In this document: positions 9,229-18,083 of the stretch, in pieces | How positions within the stretch are numbered: the first letter of the stretch is position 1 | Layout of the letters: the number at the start of each line of letters is the position of its first letter | Assembly (NCBI RefSeq): GCF_026262645.1 | Contig: NZ_SHNO01000001.1 | Coordinates: forward strand, 186,001-250,000 | Length of the DNA stretch: 64,000 nt | DNA from: Candidatus Marimicrobium litorale | GTDB lineage: Bacteria > Pseudomonadota > Gammaproteobacteria > Pseudomonadales > Halieaceae | Direction of reading: 5' to 3' | Translations under genes and position numbers: made by a program | Notes under the pieces: model-generated | What the model saw: the letters and a program-made list of their open reading frames with translations, nothing else | Told to the model about the DNA's origin: nothing | Databases searched by the model: none

Positions 9229-10014
9229 AGGCGCTTCTGATTGCCCTGTTCCGGTGAGCTGATCTGTTACTGCTTCAGATGTCTCCTTTGTTTCGTTCGC
9301 ATTTGGCTTACCCCAATGGCCCGCATTGGCCAGTTTTTTCTTCAGGCCGGGCAGAGGAAAGTCGGTGCTATACACTTCTTGCGCGACCGTCACGGCCTCT
9401 TCATAGCGTTCCAGAGCGACCAGCGTAAGACCCATGTTGTAAAGCGTAATCACGTCATTAGGGAGTAGCGCGTTGGCTTTGCGATACGACTTCAGTGCCG
9501 TGTCGTAGTGCTTGAATTCATGCATTAACATACCGAGGATCATGTAAGGCACCGGGTCGTTTGGGCTAAATTTGATGGCGCGTTGCAGATGGCACTCAAC
9601 GGGGCTGGGGGCATTAATGGACCGAGAGAATTCTCCTCGATTTCGCTTGAGGCGGTATTCATAAGCGGCATAAAGAGCCTGGGGGTGGTTAGGCCATGCC
9701 ATCAAGGTGTATTGAATATCATTTATCGCGGCGGTGGTGGTCGCCTGTTGCAGCTGCAGAATCTCTGGGGTCAGGTGATACTCTTCGGTAATAAATAGCT
9801 CGCCCTGAAATTTTGCGCGGTCACGGTAGTCGAAGGGGCCAAAGGGTATCCTGGCGCCTCGGCAGGTGAGTTTTTGCAGGTCTGCACCCACAAAGGGTGC
9901 CGGGCGCCGACTGTTTTTGACAGGATCCGCGGCCAGCGCAGGGCCAGTAAAAAAGAAACTGAATACGATCGATATCAGGGCGGCATTATTTATTAAGTCT
10001 TTGAATTTAAACAT
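9190..10014 (-). CDS. Secreted TPR-repeat protein
   Basis: A 274-residue protein with a clear Sec signal peptide (hydrophobic residues 10-25, then an ALA-A cleavage context near 28-30). Residues of about 140-225 form at least two to three tetratricopeptide repeats with the usual spaced small and aromatic positions (YMILGMLMHE, LYNMGLTLVALERYEEA). TPR proteins in polysaccharide loci usually act as scaffolds in the periplasm. It is the last of three minus-strand genes set inside the plus-strand cluster, and it overlaps the deacetylase end by 39 bp, tail to tail. Specific role unknown. Confidence 0.78.
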   Translation of the reverse strand: MFKFKDLINNAALISIVFSFFFTGPALAADPVKNSRRPAPFVGADLQKLTCRGARIPFGPFDYRDRAKFQGELFITEEYHLTPEILQLQQATTTAAINDIQYTLMAWPNHPQALYAAYEYRLKRNRGEFSRSINAPSPVECHLQRAIKFSPNDPVPYMILGMLMHEFKHYDTALKSYRKANALLPNDVITLYNMGLTLVALERYEEAVTVAQEVYSTDFPLPGLKKKLANAGHWGKPNANETKETSEAVTDQLTGTGQSEAPLQTGDADLAVIQ

Positions 10015-10068
10015 AATATATAGTACTCAGGCAGCGAGACACGGTAGTAATATACTATAAAGGCGGGC

Positions 10069-10863
10069 CTATGGGGTACCGGGCAATGCCTTGTCATTGT
10101 TGCTCAGGCTTTGGGCCGCACTGCTACTTGTCAGGGTGTTGCGCGCGGCGAGATAGGCTGCCGTGGCCCTTTCTATCATGTCCTCGTCCAGTTGCGCGCG
10201 TACCCTGTTCGCCTCTGGCTTTATAATAGTGCCTGCCTCGAGTTTGGCAGAGGTATCACCGTAGCGCTTTTTTGATGTATTCCTCTGCTTGTCGTAGTGG
10301 GTTGAGAGTGGTGTTTCGAGACCTAACCAGTCGCTAAGACTTTCAAGGCACGCGCCGGCGTTTTCTACGAGCGTTTCCGCGTCCAGATAGTAGAAGGGTT
10401 GTTCCATGTTTGCGGCGATGTCACTCAAGGCTGTCAGTCGATTGATGTAGTAATCCAGCGCGTAGTCGGGAGAATTGAATTCGTTGGTAGGGTCCACCTG
10501 TTGGTAGAGCGTTACGATACTGGGGAGTGTATCCCTGGGGTGACGTAAGCTGAAGATGGTCCGGGTATTGGGGCGCAACAGAACGCTGGGTGAAACTGCG
10601 TGATCGTTATGCAGGACCTTATCGAACATGTAGGAAAATCCTGTCTTTACCTCTTCATCCTTGAAATAAAGTAGTTTCTGTCGCAGGAGGCTCTTCCAGC
10701 TGTAGTAGCCGATATGCATTTCGTAGTAGCCGCAGACGGCGGGGTTCGACCCGATAATATGGCCGAACAGGCTGGTATAAGCCCGCATATGGCTTAGTAG
10801 CAGGATATGCTGTTTTGGTAGGAGAACCCTGAGCAATTGCAGCGGGTCTGTCAGAGAAGGCAA
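10069..10863 (-). CDS. Sulfotransferase-like protein
   Basis: A 264-residue protein of the PAPS-dependent sulfotransferase superfamily. The 5'-phosphosulfate-binding loop region is LLLSHMRAYTSLFGHI near residues 20-37, which is unusual because the normal Lys/Arg-Ser-Gly-Ser/Thr loop is replaced by Arg-Ala-Tyr-Thr-Ser. The 3'-phosphate motif is recognisable as FSLRHPRDTLPS near 120-131. The start is TTG, supported by a GGAG sequence about 8 bp upstream and by the hydrophobic strand just before the loop. It would sulfate the exopolysaccharide or a precursor. It lies between the GT2 gene and the TPR gene on the minus strand. Confidence 0.72.
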   Translation of the reverse strand: MPSLTDPLQLLRVLLPKQHILLLSHMRAYTSLFGHIIGSNPAVCGYYEMHIGYYSWKSLLRQKLLYFKDEEVKTGFSYMFDKVLHNDHAVSPSVLLRPNTRTIFSLRHPRDTLPSIVTLYQQVDPTNEFNSPDYALDYYINRLTALSDIAANMEQPFYYLDAETLVENAGACLESLSDWLGLETPLSTHYDKQRNTSKKRYGDTSAKLEAGTIIKPEANRVRAQLDEDMIERATAAYLAARNTLTSSSAAQSLSNNDKALPGTP

Positions 10864-10885
10864 GTATTACTCCGTTACGGCCGTG

Positions 10886-11899
10886 TCACGGTGCCTCGCT
10901 ATGCGTTTCATCCTTGCCAGCCCAGGTCATTACAACGAGATACAAGGTATACGCTAACCAGCGTAAGTTAAAGCCGTTGCAGAGTGCCGCTCTGGCGTAA
11001 TGAGCTGCACCGCGGAATTGCTTGTTCTGTGCCAGGATGTGCGCGGCATGCTTGAGTTCATACATTTTCGCCTTGCAGCAAAAGCGCACAACCTCCGGTT
11101 TGCGGCTGAGGGAAATACCCTTGTCCAACACGCGGAGTTGGTAGAGCTTCTTCTCGATCATAGGGCTGACCGTGGACATATTGCTTTTCTTGCTGACATC
11201 AGGGATGTTATGCAGCGATACAAAGCGTGTGCTGTAGAGCATCACCCTGGCCGCATCAATAGAGCGGATATAAATATCCCGATCGTTCTCATAGCGGATA
11301 GTTTCGTCCATGCCGCCTCGTGACAGGTAGAAGTCGCGATTAAACACGCTGCAGTTAAGGTGAGCGAAACCTCCGCTTGACAGCAAAAAAGCGGCGTCGA
11401 CAAAGTAGCTGTCCTCAACGTGCTGGTTTTTTGGGTCGACCTTCTCGATCAGGTCGTCAATCCAGACATGCTCTCCCTTAACGTTGCCGTCGAAGAATAC
11501 AGCTTTCTGGTTGCTATAGTATACGTCGACAGACTCATTCGAATTGGTAATGCAATTGTATGCGCGTTGGAGATGCTCTGGATCTGCCCATTGATCATCA
11601 TCATCAAGAAAGCATAAGTACTGTCCTGCTGATCGGTGCACGCCGGTATTCATAGCGTAACTTTGCCCGTGACCCATGGCCCGGTGCTGGAGGTGATAAA
11701 AAGCGATTCCTTCGTACTGGCGCTCCAGTTCTCTGTAATCTTCCAGATTGGAGTCTTCAGAGCCATCGATGACAACAATGACCTCCTTATTGATAAATGT
11801 TTGCTCCAGCACTGATTGCAGTGCGATTTGAAAGAGTTCTGGCCTGTCCCGGGTGGACAGGATGATGGAGAAAAACGGTGATTTATTGTTTGGCGTCAC
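10886..11899 (-). CDS. Family 2 glycosyltransferase
   Basis: A 337-residue GT-A fold enzyme. The N-terminus reads SIILSTRDRPELF, the nucleotide-binding strand, followed by VIDGSEDSN and the metal-binding FLDDDDQWAD (the DXD motif) near residue 95-105. The start codon is GTG with an AGGGG sequence nearby. The C-terminal third is less conserved and may set the acceptor. It is first in the minus-strand block of three (GT2, sulfotransferase, TPR) and is separated by about 225 bp from the divergent FkbM gene, so that gap probably holds promoters for both directions. Confidence 0.85.
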   Translation of the reverse strand: MTPNNKSPFFSIILSTRDRPELFQIALQSVLEQTFINKEVIVVIDGSEDSNLEDYRELERQYEGIAFYHLQHRAMGHGQSYAMNTGVHRSAGQYLCFLDDDDQWADPEHLQRAYNCITNSNESVDVYYSNQKAVFFDGNVKGEHVWIDDLIEKVDPKNQHVEDSYFVDAAFLLSSGGFAHLNCSVFNRDFYLSRGGMDETIRYENDRDIYIRSIDAARVMLYSTRFVSLHNIPDVSKKSNMSTVSPMIEKKLYQLRVLDKGISLSRKPEVVRFCCKAKMYELKHAAHILAQNKQFRGAAHYARAALCNGFNLRWLAYTLYLVVMTWAGKDETHSEAP

Positions 11900-12125
11900 G
11901 TGGCCCCTGGTCGTTTAAACGGAATCGGGATGTCTGTTGTTATAGTCCCTTGCTCTCCGTGGCCTATACCGCTTGTGCGCCCGAGAGAGGAAATCCTGCG
12001 GTTGTCAGGTGTAATCTTAGAAACTCGAGCAGAGTGGGTCAACCACTTCTTCCGGCATTTACTTGCAGCATGACAGGCAATATAGTGATTAGCGTCATCT
12101 ATGTGGAAATTCGGGGAGGAGGCGA

Positions 12126-13022
12126 TTGCAGAATATAATTCCGGGGGATTCAGAGCCTGACTACCCCTTCCTGTTTCGTATTGCGCGCACGTTTTACGCC
12201 TTGCTGTCAGGGTATCGTGGCGAGTTTTTCCTCTACTCCCTGCTCGGCAAACTGAACCAACTGGAGAGGGCTGGCCGTTTTCAGTACTTTTCTGGCGTTA
12301 TCTATATTCCGCTCAGAGTTCCTGAGACCCTATACATACAAGATTTTTCGTTGTTTCAGGGCTTACGTGAGGTGCATTTTGCTCATCAGATTAACCAGCA
12401 GTTCGATGAGTTTGTGCTGTTGGACTGCGGGGGTTATTTCGGTCAGGTAAGTATGCGTATTGCCGCACTGTGCCCCGGTCTGCGCAAAACCCTCCTTTTT
12501 GACCCCAATGCCGAAAACTGTGTGTACTCCACCGCGAACCTGGAACTGACTGGACACCCCTTCAGCGTGATTAATGCCGCTGTTTCCGACTTTTCGGGAG
12601 GAGCAACCCTGATTTTTCCTGAGGGCCCCCACGTCCCTGACTCTGCCTATATCGAGAAAACTGAGGATGGCGATATCCCCGTGGTACGGCTAGATGACGT
12701 CGAAGTGCAGCATAATGAGAACCTGAAGGGGAAAAATCTCGCTATAAAACTTGACGTAGAAGGCCAGGAATTAGCGGCAGTTATCGGAGGGCAAAATCTT
12801 ATAAAACAGGCAGGCGGAGTGTGTTATTTCATGGAATTGCATCCGGGCGTGCTGAAAAGAACGGGGCAGACGGCCGAGGCCCTTTTGCAGTCGGTCTCTA
12901 AAATAAGGCCTACGGATTGGTATCTGGCCGATCAACCGGAGCTCAAACTGGATCCGGCGAGACCTATATTCCCTCAAATCGGTCAGGAAAGAATCTGTGA
13001 TGTAATCGGGGTCGCTTCATAG
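12126..13022 (+). CDS. FkbM family SAM-dependent methyltransferase
   Basis: A 298-residue methyltransferase. The SAM-binding motif I is LLDCGGYFGQVS near residue 98-109; the acidic residue after strand 2 is in FDPNAENCVYS; and a C-terminal VRLDDV followed by IKLDVEGQE is the signature of the FkbM family, which O-methylates sugars. The start is TTG, chosen because the strong GGGGAGGAGG sequence lies just 4-6 bp upstream. It is the first gene of the resumed plus-strand run and is likely to methylate a sugar of the exopolysaccharide. Confidence 0.86.
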   Translation: MQNIIPGDSEPDYPFLFRIARTFYALLSGYRGEFFLYSLLGKLNQLERAGRFQYFSGVIYIPLRVPETLYIQDFSLFQGLREVHFAHQINQQFDEFVLLDCGGYFGQVSMRIAALCPGLRKTLLFDPNAENCVYSTANLELTGHPFSVINAAVSDFSGGATLIFPEGPHVPDSAYIEKTEDGDIPVVRLDDVEVQHNENLKGKNLAIKLDVEGQELAAVIGGQNLIKQAGGVCYFMELHPGVLKRTGQTAEALLQSVSKIRPTDWYLADQPELKLDPARPIFPQIGQERICDVIGVAS

Positions 13023-13147
13023 GTTGGTAGGCCTGCGTGAACAGGGCTGTATACTGTGTGAAAGCCCGCAAAGCTTGGGCCCGGGTGTCCTGCACTCTAT
13101 TAACAATAAAATAACCAGTAAAGCTCCGGATAAATAGACCGTACACT

Positions 13148-14614
13148 ATGGCCGCAGAGGAACTCAATGAGTCAAATTTAGTGGAAAAGGCGATGTCGGC
13201 TTTCCGCTGGGTTGCGGCGTTGCGTTTTCTCGGGCAGATGGTCAGCTGGCTGTCCACTATTTTTGTCATTCGGTTCCTTGCGCCAGAAGATTACGGAATC
13301 ATTAGCCTTGCCGAAGTGTTAAGAACATTTCTCGTTTTTTTCTCTGTAATGGGGTTGGGGCAGGGCTTGATGAAGGTCAAGGACCTGACCCCTCAGTTGG
13401 TTCAAAAAACGCTGGGCCTGATGGTCCTAATCAATGTATCTCTGTTTGTCCTGCAATTTTTCTCTGCGCCTTATATAGCGCGTTTTTATGCAACGCCAGA
13501 GTTGGAGTTAGTACTGCAGGTGCTCGCCTTTAGTTATCTGTTTATTCCCTGGACATCGATTCCCTCTTCGTTGATTGCCCGGGAGCTAGACCACAAGCGG
13601 ACCTCGCAGGTCACGCTAGTGTCAAATGTGTTGGCTTCTGCCTTAAGTCTGACGCTTGCTTATATGGGTTACGGTTACTGGGCGTTGGTAGCGGCGATTA
13701 TTTTCACTATGGTTTTCAACTGTGTCTGTTTTAACCTGATCCTTTCTTACCCCCGTATCCCGTCCTTCCATTTTAAGGGTACGAGAGAGGTATTCAGCTT
13801 CGGTGCCTTTATCGCTATGTCGGACATTTTTTACGTGGCGTACAATAAAGTCGATGTGGCTGTAGCAGGCAAGTACTTCACAATCGCAGAAGTCGGTTTT
13901 TATGGCGTGGCACTCCAGCTCGCGACTATGCTCATGTCCAAGAGCATTCCTTTGTTCAATGTCGTTGCCTTTCCCGCCTTCGCCCGCATGAATGCGATAT
14001 CGGGCGATAGTAATGAATACCTTGTGACGACTCTTCGATTTGCTGCCACGATGGTGTTCCCAGTTTTTTTTGGGGTCGCGATGGTGGGCGAAGATCTTAT
14101 CCTGCTCGTGCTCGGAACTAACTGGGTGCAGATTTCCGGTATTTTCACCTTATTGGTGATAAGCGTGCCCGTAAGAATTCTTGCTTATGTAATAACGCCT
14201 GCCATTCTTGCCGCGGGCGGTGCCCGGCTCGATATGATCAATTCCCTGATCACGTTGGCCTTTCTGACCGCGGCGATTGTTGTCTTGTTGCCGATGGGGC
14301 TGGAGGGGGTGGCTATAGCGTGGAGCCTTGCATCTCTCTGCCTGTTTGGTGTCACGGTAGTGCGCGGTGGCCGACTGTTGGAATTACCGGTCAAGAGGGT
14401 GATGGGCGCTGCGGCGCCCGCTTTGATGTCATCGATCGTGATGTGTCTTTCCATCTATTTCGTAAATCTGCAGCTTCCGGACGTATCGCCGATTTTCTCG
14501 CTTTACAAAATCCCCCTTGGAATGTGCGTTTATATTGCCTTCAGCTGGCTGGTGTTCAGGAGTAGTAGCGAAGAACTGATTCGTGTGACACTTCGCCTTA
14601 TGGGGCGTACCTAA
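13148..14614 (+). CDS. Oligosaccharide flippase (Wzx-like, polysaccharide biosynthesis protein)
   Basis: A 488-residue membrane protein of the MOP superfamily with twelve to fourteen hydrophobic segments. The opening segment FLGQMVSWLSTIFVIRFLAPEDYG is typical of the RfbX/Wzx group (the last part is the conserved loop after helix 1). It should move lipid-linked repeat units across the inner membrane for polymerisation. It lies 125 bp after the FkbM gene and 51 bp before the ATP-grasp fusion, both on the same strand. Confidence 0.88.
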   Translation: MAAEELNESNLVEKAMSAFRWVAALRFLGQMVSWLSTIFVIRFLAPEDYGIISLAEVLRTFLVFFSVMGLGQGLMKVKDLTPQLVQKTLGLMVLINVSLFVLQFFSAPYIARFYATPELELVLQVLAFSYLFIPWTSIPSSLIARELDHKRTSQVTLVSNVLASALSLTLAYMGYGYWALVAAIIFTMVFNCVCFNLILSYPRIPSFHFKGTREVFSFGAFIAMSDIFYVAYNKVDVAVAGKYFTIAEVGFYGVALQLATMLMSKSIPLFNVVAFPAFARMNAISGDSNEYLVTTLRFAATMVFPVFFGVAMVGEDLILLVLGTNWVQISGIFTLLVISVPVRILAYVITPAILAAGGARLDMINSLITLAFLTAAIVVLLPMGLEGVAIAWSLASLCLFGVTVVRGGRLLELPVKRVMGAAAPALMSSIVMCLSIYFVNLQLPDVSPIFSLYKIPLGMCVYIAFSWLVFRSSSEELIRVTLRLMGRT

Positions 14615-14665
14615 TGCGAGTGGTATCAATCAACGTGCTAACTAAGCTGAAGGTCATGGCGAATT

Positions 14666-16411
14666 ATGAGTGATGGCAAACGCTACAGGGTGCTGGTGCT
14701 GGACGCGGATATGATCCCCGCTCTGACCGTCTCCCGGTCGCTGGCGCAGCGGGGGTGCCACGTCTATCTGGCAGGTCATGTGGAGCGCCCCTTGGCGAGC
14801 CGCTCCAATGCGATAGACACCTATTACCAGTATCCAGACCCACTGCAGTCTACGAATTTGTTTGTCGAATGGCTGCTCGCGCATGTTGAGTCGAACGAAT
14901 ACGATCTCGTTGTCCCGGTGACCGAGCGCGTGGTGGTGCCTTTGTCGCGCAATATCGAAAAGTTTTCCCGGATAAAAATTGCTCTGCCTTCAAGAGAGAG
15001 TCTGGAGGTCGCTCTAGACAAATCTCGAACGCTCACGCTAGCGAAAAAGGTTGGGGTACCCTGCCCACATAGCGTGACAGTATCGACAGTAGAGCAGTTG
15101 TCGGCAGCGGCCGCGACACTGAATTTTCCGGTTGTGATCAAGCCCTCACGTTCGATTGCTGTCGCTGCTAGTGGTTCCAGTCAGCTTCAGGTCAGTTATG
15201 CCTTTGATCTTTCTGAACTGGAATCTGGTTGCGAGCATGCGCTAAAATTTGGCCCGGTTATTTTGCAGGAGTATTTCGCTGGCGATGGAGTCGGGATTGA
15301 GTTGATAGCTAAGCAGGGGGAAATTATTTATTCTTTCCAGCATCTCAGATTGCACGAGGTGCCACTCACCGGGGGCGGCAGTAGCTTACGAAAAAGTGTG
15401 CCGGTCATGCCAGATTTGCTCGAGGCATCCAGAAAACTTATCTCGGCTCTTGGCTGGAATGGCGTTGCCATGGTCGAGTTCAAGCATAATCCGCGCTCTG
15501 ATAAGTTTTGTCTTATGGAAATCAACGGCAGGTTCTGGGGTTCGCTGCCCCTGGCTGCCGCGGCAGGAGCGGATTTCCCGGCCATGCTTTTCGACCTGGA
15601 AGTGAAGGGTGCGGTTGGTGCATATCCACCCTATCGCAATAACGTCTACTGTCGCCTGTTGTCGCGCGATATGCACTGGTACGAGGCGATCCTTCGCTCA
15701 GACGCAGATACTCGAATCGTCAATGTGCCGGATGCCGCTGGTGTGCTGAAGGGACTTGGTTTATTTCTCCATCCAAGGCATCGTTACGATGTTCAGAGTT
15801 TGCTCGATCCTCTGCCCGGACTAATCGATATCGGGCAAATGCTAAAAATATACTACAGTCGCGCGCTTGCCTTTCTCGATGAGTTAAAATTTCGCGGTCA
15901 ACAAAGAAAAGCTTGGAGTAGTGGAGAGGTAGCCGCGGCAATTTCTAGTGCGCGGTCGATACTGTTTTTATGTTACGGCAATATAAACCGCAGTGCGCTC
16001 GCGGATGTTTTGGTGCGCGCATATGCTGAGGACTCGGGGATCGTAGTGGCATCCGCTGGCTTTCATGATGAAGAAGGGCGACCTGCAGACCCTGTTATGG
16101 TCGAGGTGGCGGCTCAGTTTGATCTTGAGCTCGGCAATTTACGCTCATCCTGTGTGACGCCTCAGCAACTGCGCGATAGCGATGTCATATTCGTTATGGA
16201 GAAGCGGCACTATGATAAGCTGTTAGACATGGACATTGGGTTATCGAAAAAGATATTCCTGCTGGGTGCACATCACGGTGGAACGAGTCGATCGGTAGAG
16301 ATCGAGGATCCCTATGGTCGAGCGCAGGACGTCTATCTGGCGTGTTATGAGCAGGTTGTCGAGGCGGTAGATCAAATCAAGAGCGTTATCGCGCTGCAAG
16401 TCGGCGAGTAG
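14666..16411 (+). CDS. ATP-grasp ligase fused to low-molecular-weight protein tyrosine phosphatase
   Basis: A 581-residue two-domain protein. Residues 1 to about 400 are an ATP-grasp enzyme of the CarB-like type: a pre-ATP-grasp Rossmann start (VLVLDADMIPAL), a VVIKPSRS nucleotide-contacting strand and the metal-binding MEINGRFWGS motif near 285-295. Residues 430-581 are a complete low-molecular-weight phosphatase: CX5RS loop with Cys436 and Arg442 in CYGNINRS, and the general acid Asp548 in DPYGR. Such LMW phosphatases in exopolysaccharide loci usually dephosphorylate a BY-kinase that controls polymerisation. The ATP-grasp half could add an amino acid or other acid to the glycan. The fusion is contiguous, with no frameshift visible. 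Confidence 0.85.
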   Translation: MSDGKRYRVLVLDADMIPALTVSRSLAQRGCHVYLAGHVERPLASRSNAIDTYYQYPDPLQSTNLFVEWLLAHVESNEYDLVVPVTERVVVPLSRNIEKFSRIKIALPSRESLEVALDKSRTLTLAKKVGVPCPHSVTVSTVEQLSAAAATLNFPVVIKPSRSIAVAASGSSQLQVSYAFDLSELESGCEHALKFGPVILQEYFAGDGVGIELIAKQGEIIYSFQHLRLHEVPLTGGGSSLRKSVPVMPDLLEASRKLISALGWNGVAMVEFKHNPRSDKFCLMEINGRFWGSLPLAAAAGADFPAMLFDLEVKGAVGAYPPYRNNVYCRLLSRDMHWYEAILRSDADTRIVNVPDAAGVLKGLGLFLHPRHRYDVQSLLDPLPGLIDIGQMLKIYYSRALAFLDELKFRGQQRKAWSSGEVAAAISSARSILFLCYGNINRSALADVLVRAYAEDSGIVVASAGFHDEEGRPADPVMVEVAAQFDLELGNLRSSCVTPQQLRDSDVIFVMEKRHYDKLLDMDIGLSKKIFLLGAHHGGTSRSVEIEDPYGRAQDVYLACYEQVVEAVDQIKSVIALQVGE

Positions 16412-16440
16412 AATAAGTGACATATGCGGAAGGTGATTCG

Positions 16441-17226
16441 GTGAACGCTACGCTGGACAATAAGCGAATCGTGATCGGCTTGGGCTCCGGCAGATCGGGT
16501 ACGGCTTCTCTCACCTCGCTTATTGACCGTCAGGCAGGTGGTCTTTGCTTTCATGAAATGAATCCGTCATCTGCTGTCTTCAGTGGCAATCCACAGCCTC
16601 ATGTGAACGCGGTTGAGGAGTTTCGCCGTGTGCTTGATGGGGGTATTCGATCGCGCTTGTGCATCGACTATTCCAGGCCTTCCTCGGTAGAGACTTACCA
16701 GAGACTGCAGCACATGCCACAACTGAATATTGTGGGTGATATCGCATTTTACTATCTCAATTATGTGGATGATCTGCTGGAGGCAGCGCCGGAATGTGTA
16801 TTCGTCTGTATCAAGCGTGACAGGGCGAAAACAGTATCCAGCTGGCTGCGGAAGTCCACGATATTGCGCTGGCGTTCACTATGGCTGGCTGACAGGATAA
16901 AGGCCTTGTTAACACGAACTCCGTTTTACACAGAGTATAATTATTGGCAGGAGCATGACGGAGGTCGTTGGAAGAATGATCTAGTCTGGGACAGCTGCTT
17001 TCCCAAATTCGATGCGGCGTCCAAGGAAGAGGCAATCGGCATGTATTGGGATTTCTATTACCTGGAGGCAGCGCGCTTGCAGGAACTGCATCCAGACCGT
17101 TTCAGGATATTCGATGTGGAAGATCTCGGAAACCCCGAGGGCCAACGGCGTGTTCTCTCGTTCATTGGGTTGGCTGAGATTGATATGGTCTGCAGCGAGG
17201 AGTTGCACCTGCATCGTCTCACTTAG
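16441..17226 (+). CDS. Sulfotransferase family protein
   Basis: About 261 residues from the GTG at 16441; an upstream in-frame GTG at 16417 would add eight residues. The later start is preferred because GGAAGG lies 7-8 bp before it and the P-loop-like strand IVIGLGSGRSGTASL follows at once, as in other family members. That loop is the 5'-phosphosulfate site, and VFVCIKRDRAKTVSSW near residue 125 is the 3'-phosphate site. It resembles bacterial sulfotransferases in polysaccharide loci. It follows the ATP-grasp/phosphatase fusion closely on the same strand. Confidence 0.78.
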   Translation: MNATLDNKRIVIGLGSGRSGTASLTSLIDRQAGGLCFHEMNPSSAVFSGNPQPHVNAVEEFRRVLDGGIRSRLCIDYSRPSSVETYQRLQHMPQLNIVGDIAFYYLNYVDDLLEAAPECVFVCIKRDRAKTVSSWLRKSTILRWRSLWLADRIKALLTRTPFYTEYNYWQEHDGGRWKNDLVWDSCFPKFDAASKEEAIGMYWDFYYLEAARLQELHPDRFRIFDVEDLGNPEGQRRVLSFIGLAEIDMVCSEELHLHRLT

Positions 17227-17261
17227 GGCGGGCTGTTAGTAAATTCAGGAATACGCGCTTG

Positions 17262-18083
17262 ATGAGCAAGACGGAAGTAACAATAGAGCCTCGTTTCATG
17301 GGTCCCGCGGGTGCCCGTTTTTTTACCACACGATTTTCCTGTGGCGGGTCTCGCGGAAATATTGTATTTATTCCTCCGTTTGCGGAGGAGATGAACCGCT
17401 GTCGGGCATTGGTGGCTACTCAGGCACGCAGTTTCGCTCGCTCTGGTTATGACTGCACATTAATCGATTTTTTTGGTACGGGAGATAGCGACGGAGAGCT
17501 GGCCGACTGTACTCTGGCGGTCTGGTACGACAATATTCGTGCAGCAATTGAGAGCGCGCAACTCGAGTCGGATGCTCCCGTTACCCTGTGGGGCTTGCGT
17601 CTTGGCGGTTTATTTGCATTGGATTATGCGTCTAAAAACCGGGGCTCGATCAGGGATATCATCTTGTGGCAACCCGTCAACGCCGCCAAGGTGTATGTCA
17701 CCCAGATGCTTCGGCAACGTGTTGCTTCTTTGATGGTAAGAGATCTACCTCCAGAGACAACTACGGAAATTAGAAAGAGATTGGACGAGGGCGAGATTGT
17801 AGAGATTGCTGGCTACGAGGTAGGAGGCGCGCTGTTGAATGATATAGAAAAAATTGACGTTGCCGCCATTACCGAGCCGTGCTCGGGCGATGTGTTCTGG
17901 CTGGAACACGTTATGGAAAAGGGCAAGGATATCGGCGTGGCTTCGCGCAGGGCAGTAGATCAGTTGTCCGATTCCGGAGTGCCGGTCGATGTCCAGACCT
18001 TCGCCGACCCCCCTATTTGGTTGATTCATGAGAGAGATTTTGCGCCACAATTGCTGGCAGCCACGGATAGCCTGCTGCCATGA
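17262..18083 (+). CDS. Exosortase A system-associated hydrolase 2, copy 1 (TIGR03101-like)
   Basis: A 273-residue alpha/beta-hydrolase-fold protein. The oxyanion region is FIPPFAEEMNR and the fold is clear, but the nucleophile elbow reads WGLRLGG, so the expected Ser is Arg. A TTG at 17259 directly precedes the ATG at 17262; the ATG is preferred. In XrtA genomes this family occurs with a second, distantly related hydrolase (hydrolase 1), and that is true here: the next gene overlaps by 4 bp. With no serine nucleophile it may be a non-catalytic partner or use other chemistry. A second copy lies at 20518. Confidence 0.87.
   Translation: MSKTEVTIEPRFMGPAGARFFTTRFSCGGSRGNIVFIPPFAEEMNRCRALVATQARSFARSGYDCTLIDFFGTGDSDGELADCTLAVWYDNIRAAIESAQLESDAPVTLWGLRLGGLFALDYASKNRGSIRDIILWQPVNAAKVYVTQMLRQRVASLMVRDLPPETTTEIRKRLDEGEIVEIAGYEVGGALLNDIEKIDVAAITEPCSGDVFWLEHVMEKGKDIGVASRRAVDQLSDSGVPVDVQTFADPPIWLIHERDFAPQLLAATDSLLP

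Noticed and set aside
12937-13269. 101-codon minus-strand frame near the flippase start
   Set aside because: It overlaps the flippase start and the FkbM end on the other strand and has no family features.
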